A stretch of 64,000 nucleotides of DNA. Source: Mobilicoccus massiliensis. GTDB taxonomy: Bacteria > Actinomycetota > Actinomycetes > Actinomycetales > Dermatophilaceae. The translations under genes and the position numbers were made by a program. The notes beneath the pieces were generated by a model. It was not told the origin of the DNA. It saw nothing but the letters and a program-made list of their open reading frames with translations, and made no database searches. The stretch lies in contig NZ_LN651325.1 of assembly GCF_000826525.2 (NCBI RefSeq), forward strand, positions 62,001 to 126,000, read 5' to 3'. How positions within the stretch are numbered: the stretch's first letter is position 1; each line of letters opens with the position of its first letter. Below, one piece after another: positions 60,904 through 64,000 of this stretch.

Positions 60904-61152
60904 TCAGCCGGCGCGGCGGGCGCGGGCGTTGCGACGCTTGAGAGCGCGTCGCTCGTCCTCCGAAAGCCCGCCCCAGACGCCGGCGTCCTGCCCCGACTCG
61001 AGCGCCCACTTGAGGCACGTGTCCTGCACCTCGCAGCGGCGACAGACGGCCTTGGCCTCTTCGATCTGCATGAGGGCCGGACCGGTGTTGCCGATGGGGA
61101 AGAAGAGCTCGGGGTCCTCGTCCAAGCACGCAGCGCGGTTACGCCAGTCCAT
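60904..61152 (-). CDS. whiB1: WhiB-family iron-sulfur protein, WhiB1 type
   Basis: An 82-residue Wbl protein. MDWRNRAACLDEDPELFFPIG, then VCRRCEVQDTC gives four cluster cysteines, followed by GVWGGLSEDERRALKRR and a basic tail. The short N-terminus with the Met-Asp-Trp-Arg start is characteristic of WhiB1, an essential NO-responsive [4Fe-4S] protein that binds the housekeeping sigma factor. AAGGAG lies 8 nt before the ATG. As in M. tuberculosis, pdtaS is its convergent neighbour. Confidence 0.93.
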   Translation of the reverse strand: MDWRNRAACLDEDPELFFPIGNTGPALMQIEEAKAVCRRCEVQDTCLKWALESGQDAGVWGGLSEDERRALKRRNARARRAG

Positions 61153-61561
61153 GCGGAATGCTCCTTGCCTTGCTGGGGCTTCGGCGCTCACCGAAGCGGT
61201 GCCCCTCAGGGGTGGGGGCGGGGAATCGTGACACGAAGGCGGGGAGTCGTAGATCGAAAGCGATCGGCCGACCCCCCGTCGGGACACCGGGACCAACGTC
61301 CTTTGTCCGGTGTTTGTTCCCTCAAGCGTCACAGAGATCGGGGGGCGGCACAAGGGGAATGGGGAGTTTTGCGCACGACGCGAAAAGTGACCTTCGCCAC
61401 AACGGTGCACGAGCAGTATAAGACACGTCTCCGACTGCCAGGTGACCACGCCGGTCGCATGGGAAGGCGACCCGTCCGTATCGCGATACGCCGGTCGTGC
61501 GGGGGAGGGTGAGCCCCTAGTTTACCTACGTTGTCGTAAGTTACGGTCGCGGAGGTTTGGC
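61153..61561. promoter_or_regulatory. divergent control region, whiB1 and nitronate monooxygenase-like gene
   Basis: On the minus strand, TATACT (61420-61415) is a good -10 and implies a whiB1 leader of about 255 nt. AGTGA-CCTTCG-CCACA (61386-61401) matches the CRP consensus at 8 of 10 positions. On the plus strand, TAAGTT (61537-61542) is the -10 for the right-hand gene. It lies inside an imperfect palindrome TTACCTACG-TTGT-CGTAAGTTA (61522-61543, 7 of 9 pairs). No gene lies in this stretch. Confidence 0.55.
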
Positions 61562-63028
61562 GTGGACGTGAACGAAGCACCGCTGGTCATCCAGGGTGGA
61601 ATGGGCGTCGCCGTGTCGTCCTGGGGCCTCGCGCGCGAGGTCTCGCGCACGGGCAACCTCGGGGTCGTCTCGGGCACCGCCCTCGACGCGGTCCTCGCCC
61701 GCGCTCTGCAGGACGGCGACCCCGGTGGTCACCGTCGCCGCGCCCTCGCCCACTTCCCCGATCAGGACATGGTCGGGCGTGCCCTCGAGCGCTACTACCG
61801 GCCCGAGGGCCGAGAGGGACGCCCCTACCGCCCGAACCCGACGCTGACGATCACCCCGAGCACCCCTGCGGTCGAACTCAGCGTGCTCGGCAACTTCGTC
61901 GAGGTGTGGCTCGCCAAGGAGGGGCACGACGGCCCGATCGGCATCAACTTCCTCGAGAAGATCCAGATGGGCACACCCACGGCGGTCCTCGGCGCGATGA
62001 TCGCCGGGGTCGATCACGTGCTCATGGGCGCGGGCATCCCGCGCGAGATCCCCCGGCTGCTGCGCGACTTCGAGGCCGGCCGGCCGGGCGGGGTGACGAT
62101 CGACGTCGTCGGCGCGACCCGGCGACACGTGAGCACCGTCGACCCGGTCGCGGTCATGGGGGCCCACCTGCCGCGTCTGCGGCGACCGCAGTTCTACGCG
62201 ATCGTCTCGCTGCACTCCCTGGCCACCTACCTCTACCGGGATCCGGAGATCCGCCCCGACGGGTTCGTCGTCGAGGGGCCGCCCGCCGGTGGCCACTCGG
62301 CCCCGCCCCGGGGACGGATGACCCTCGACGAGCGCGGTGAGCCCGTCTACGGCGCCCGAGACGAGGCCGATCTGGGCGCCATCGCCAAGATCGGACTGCC
62401 GTTCTGGCTCGCCGGTGCGCACGGCACCCCCGAGGGTGTGGCCGCGGCGCTGGAGGCCGGGGCCGCGGGCATCCAGGCGGGAACGATCTTCGCGCTGTCG
62501 GAGGATTCCGGGCTGGACCCGGGCATCCGCCGCGGGATGCTCGAGGCGCTCGCGCGCGACGAGTTGGTCGTCCGCAACGACCCGCGCGCCTCGCCGACCG
62601 GATTCCCGTTCAAGATCGCGAACGTGCCGGACACGATGTCGGAGGAGGAGACCTACGAGGCGCGTCCTCGCCTCTGCGACCTGTCCTACCTGCGCAGCCC
62701 CTACGAGCGGCCCGACGGCAGCGTCGGATACCGCTGCGCCTCCGAGCCGGTGGACGCCTACCTCAAGAAGGGCGGCGCGATCGAGGACACCGTGGGGCGC
62801 ATGTGCCTGTGCAACGGCCTCATGGCGAACATCGGCATCGGGCAGGAACGCAAGGACGGCTACGCGGAGCAGCCGGCCGTCACCCTGGGCCAGGATCTGG
62901 GCGGGGCCGCGCGGCTGCTGGCCGCCCACCCGCAGGGATGGACCGCGGCCGAGGCCGTCGACTGGCTGTGCAGCGGAGTGGACCCCGCTCAGCGAATCTC
63001 GACCCGCGACCACTCCTCGGTGCGGTAG
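61562..63028 (+). CDS. nitronate monooxygenase (2-nitropropane dioxygenase-like) family protein
   Basis: A 488-residue FMN-dependent TIM-barrel protein of the NMO/FabK family. VIQGGMGVAVSSWGLAREVSRTGNLGVVSGTALD is the N-terminal FMN-binding strand, and VEGPPAGGHSAPP holds the Gly-Gly-His flavin contact. GAGAAGIQAGTIFALSEDSG is the phosphate-binding strand. At 488 residues it is longer than typical NMOs (about 350) and belongs to the larger actinobacterial group with unknown substrates. GGAGG lies 6 nt before the GTG. The palindrome over its promoter suggests a TetR-like repressor. Confidence 0.87.
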   Translation: MDVNEAPLVIQGGMGVAVSSWGLAREVSRTGNLGVVSGTALDAVLARALQDGDPGGHRRRALAHFPDQDMVGRALERYYRPEGREGRPYRPNPTLTITPSTPAVELSVLGNFVEVWLAKEGHDGPIGINFLEKIQMGTPTAVLGAMIAGVDHVLMGAGIPREIPRLLRDFEAGRPGGVTIDVVGATRRHVSTVDPVAVMGAHLPRLRRPQFYAIVSLHSLATYLYRDPEIRPDGFVVEGPPAGGHSAPPRGRMTLDERGEPVYGARDEADLGAIAKIGLPFWLAGAHGTPEGVAAALEAGAAGIQAGTIFALSEDSGLDPGIRRGMLEALARDELVVRNDPRASPTGFPFKIANVPDTMSEEETYEARPRLCDLSYLRSPYERPDGSVGYRCASEPVDAYLKKGGAIEDTVGRMCLCNGLMANIGIGQERKDGYAEQPAVTLGQDLGGAARLLAAHPQGWTAAEAVDWLCSGVDPAQRISTRDHSSVR

Positions 63029-63177
63029 AAGCGCCGCACCTCCTCCCAGCGGTGCGCACGAAGGTAGGAGACCTTGAGCGTGCCGCTGTAGGGGTCTCGC
63101 TCGGCCGTCCAGAAGCCGTCCCCGTCCACCCCGTAGCTGTCGACGGTGCCGTCCCGGCGGGTCACCCGCACTCCCAC
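62989..63177 (-). CDS. hypothetical small protein
   Basis: A 62-residue protein I do not recognise. It is Arg/Trp/Tyr-rich and beta-like: VRVTRRDGTVDSYGVDGDGFWTAERD, then SYLRAHRWEEVRRFYRTEEWS. The GTG at 63177 has GAGGAG about 7 nt upstream. The frame has no Ala-rich shadow character, which supports coding. Its 3' end overlaps the convergent nitronate monooxygenase-like gene by 40 nt. Confidence 0.6.
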   Translation of the reverse strand: MGVRVTRRDGTVDSYGVDGDGFWTAERDPYSGTLKVSYLRAHRWEEVRRFYRTEEWSRVEIR

Positions 63178-63297
63178 ACCGATCTCCTCTCCCCGGTCTC
63201 AGCCCTGCGCCCGCGTACCCACGCGTGCCCACGCGCATGGCCTGACACTGCGGCCACCTGCAGACATCGTCGCGTATCGGCGTCCGGCGCGTCGGGT

Positions 63298-63327
63298 TAC
63301 GTTGGTTCCATGAGGATCACGTCATGA
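63298..63327 (+). promoter_or_regulatory. leaderless promoter with a 5-codon upstream ORF
   Basis: TACGTT (63298-63303) ends 6 nt before an ATG at 63310. That ATG opens Met-Arg-Ile-Thr-Ser-stop, and its TGA (63325-63327) overlaps the phospholipase ATG as ATGA. The small ORF also holds the GAGGA that serves the phospholipase start. Confidence 0.55.
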
Positions 63328-64000
63328 GCCTGCTGAGCCGCGGCCTGCGGGTGCGCACCCTGGCCCGGGCGGCGGGATGGTACGTGGCGGCCACGACGGC
63401 CGCGCAGGTCGCCGCCGTCGTGGGCGTGGTGACGGTCGACGAGATCCGCAAGCGGCGCAACCCTCCTCCCGGGGGCTTTCCCTCGTGTCCGCCGGCGACC
63501 GTCGACGTCGCGGAATCGGCGGTGACGACGTACACGCTGGGGGAGGACCTCTACGCCGACATGCTCGAGGCCATTCGAGGCGCCGAGCACACGATCTACT
63601 TCGAGACCTACATCTGGAAGGCCGACGAGGTCGGCCAGGAGTTCAAGGACGCCCTCATCGCCGCGGCCGAGCGCGGCGTCGACGTCTACGTCGTCTACGA
63701 CGCGTTCGCCAACCTCGTCGTTCCGCCGTCGTTCTTCCACATGCCCGAGGCCGTCCACGTCCTGCGCTTCCCCGTGTTCCGGCTGTCGATGATCACGCGA
63801 CCCGGGCTGCGTAGCTTCGGCCGTGACCACCGCAAGATCCTCGTGGTCGACTCCCAGGTGGGCTTCGTCGGCGGCTACAACGTCGGCAGCCTCTACGCGG
63901 ACCAGTGGCGCGACACCCACATGCGCATCGTGGGTCCGTCGGTGTGGGAGCTCGACAACGCGTTCGTCGACTTCTGGAACCACTACCGCGGCCGGCATCT
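63324..64000 (+). CDS. phospholipase D / cardiolipin synthase-like protein, 3' part outside the window
   Basis: The first 225 codons are present. An N-terminal hydrophobic helix (about 15-40) anchors the protein, followed by the PLD fold. The first HKD motif is complete as RDHRKILVVDSQVGFVGGYNVG (His, Lys and Asp in HxKx4D spacing). TIYFETYIWKADEVGQEF is the usual preceding strand. Cardiolipin synthases carry two such motifs, and the second must lie beyond the edge. The ATG at 63324 has GAGGA 7 nt upstream. Confidence 0.87.
   Translation, partial: MSLLSRGLRVRTLARAAGWYVAATTAAQVAAVVGVVTVDEIRKRRNPPPGGFPSCPPATVDVAESAVTTYTLGEDLYADMLEAIRGAEHTIYFETYIWKADEVGQEFKDALIAAAERGVDVYVVYDAFANLVVPPSFFHMPEAVHVLRFPVFRLSMITRPGLRSFGRDHRKILVVDSQVGFVGGYNVGSLYADQWRDTHMRIVGPSVWELDNAFVDFWNHYRGRH

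Overview
This is a high-GC (about 70 percent by eye) actinobacterial chromosome segment. WhiB regulators, a SigR/RsrA thiol-stress pair, mycothione reductase, MtrA/MtrB/LpqB, a very large NAD-glutamate dehydrogenase and the 24-residue ribosomal protein bL37 together point to Actinomycetota. Codon bias, DUF222/HNH genes and gene order suggest a Micrococcales relative (Dermacoccaceae, Dermatophilaceae or Intrasporangiaceae type). I cannot name a genus. I see no rRNA or tRNA gene, CRISPR array or insertion sequence.

Region 0-5.5 kb: a leftward aroA-rsgA pair and a DoxX gene, then a rightward HMCES/YedK gene and sigR-rsrA. The sigR-rsrA pair has duplicated SigR-type promoters behind a G-rich repeat. 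A 42-bp palindromic terminator closes it, shared with bL37. Region 5.5-29 kb is accessory: a lower-GC leader, two membrane HD-domain proteins, nucleotide-sugar genes (a dehydrogenase, a 2-epimerase, a DegT aminotransferase and a Gfo/Idh dehydrogenase), threonine synthase, small stress and nuclease genes, a SpoIID-type and a peptidoglycan-binding secreted protein, a 3-oxoacid CoA-transferase pair, an ArsR-MFS pair and an AlkA-type glycosylase.

Region 28-53.6 kb is a conserved actinobacterial backbone in nearly the same order as the M. tuberculosis Rv3262-Rv3231c region: a divergent cofD/cofE-like pair, whiB2, an Rv3259-like gene, DUF3499, manB, a Trm112-like gene, a SIS-domain isomerase, mycothione reductase, a frameshifted surface protein with a sortase, ahcY, mtrA-mtrB-lpqB, comF, hpf, a response regulator, secA, an Rv3235-like gene, a WS/DGAT acyltransferase and DUF6912. 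Region 53.5-64 kb holds two tiny overlapping genes, NAD-glutamate dehydrogenase, pdtaS, whiB1, a nitronate monooxygenase-like gene and the start of a phospholipase D/cardiolipin synthase gene.

A window-wide feature is that many genes have a TANNNT -10 hexamer ending 6-8 nt before the start codon and no Shine-Dalgarno sequence, so leaderless transcription is common. I used this to choose several starts. Physiologically the window links envelope building (sugar nucleotides, sortase, SpoIID, MtrAB, SecA) with redox control (SigR/RsrA, mycothione reductase, WhiB proteins). The least expected items are the duplicated SigR promoters with a G-quadruplex-like repeat, the frameshifted surface protein beside its sortase, the degenerate F420-type genes, the HD-domain pair under a palindromic operator, and an intergenic region with an SOS box, a perfect CRP-type site and a DnaA-box-like 9-mer.
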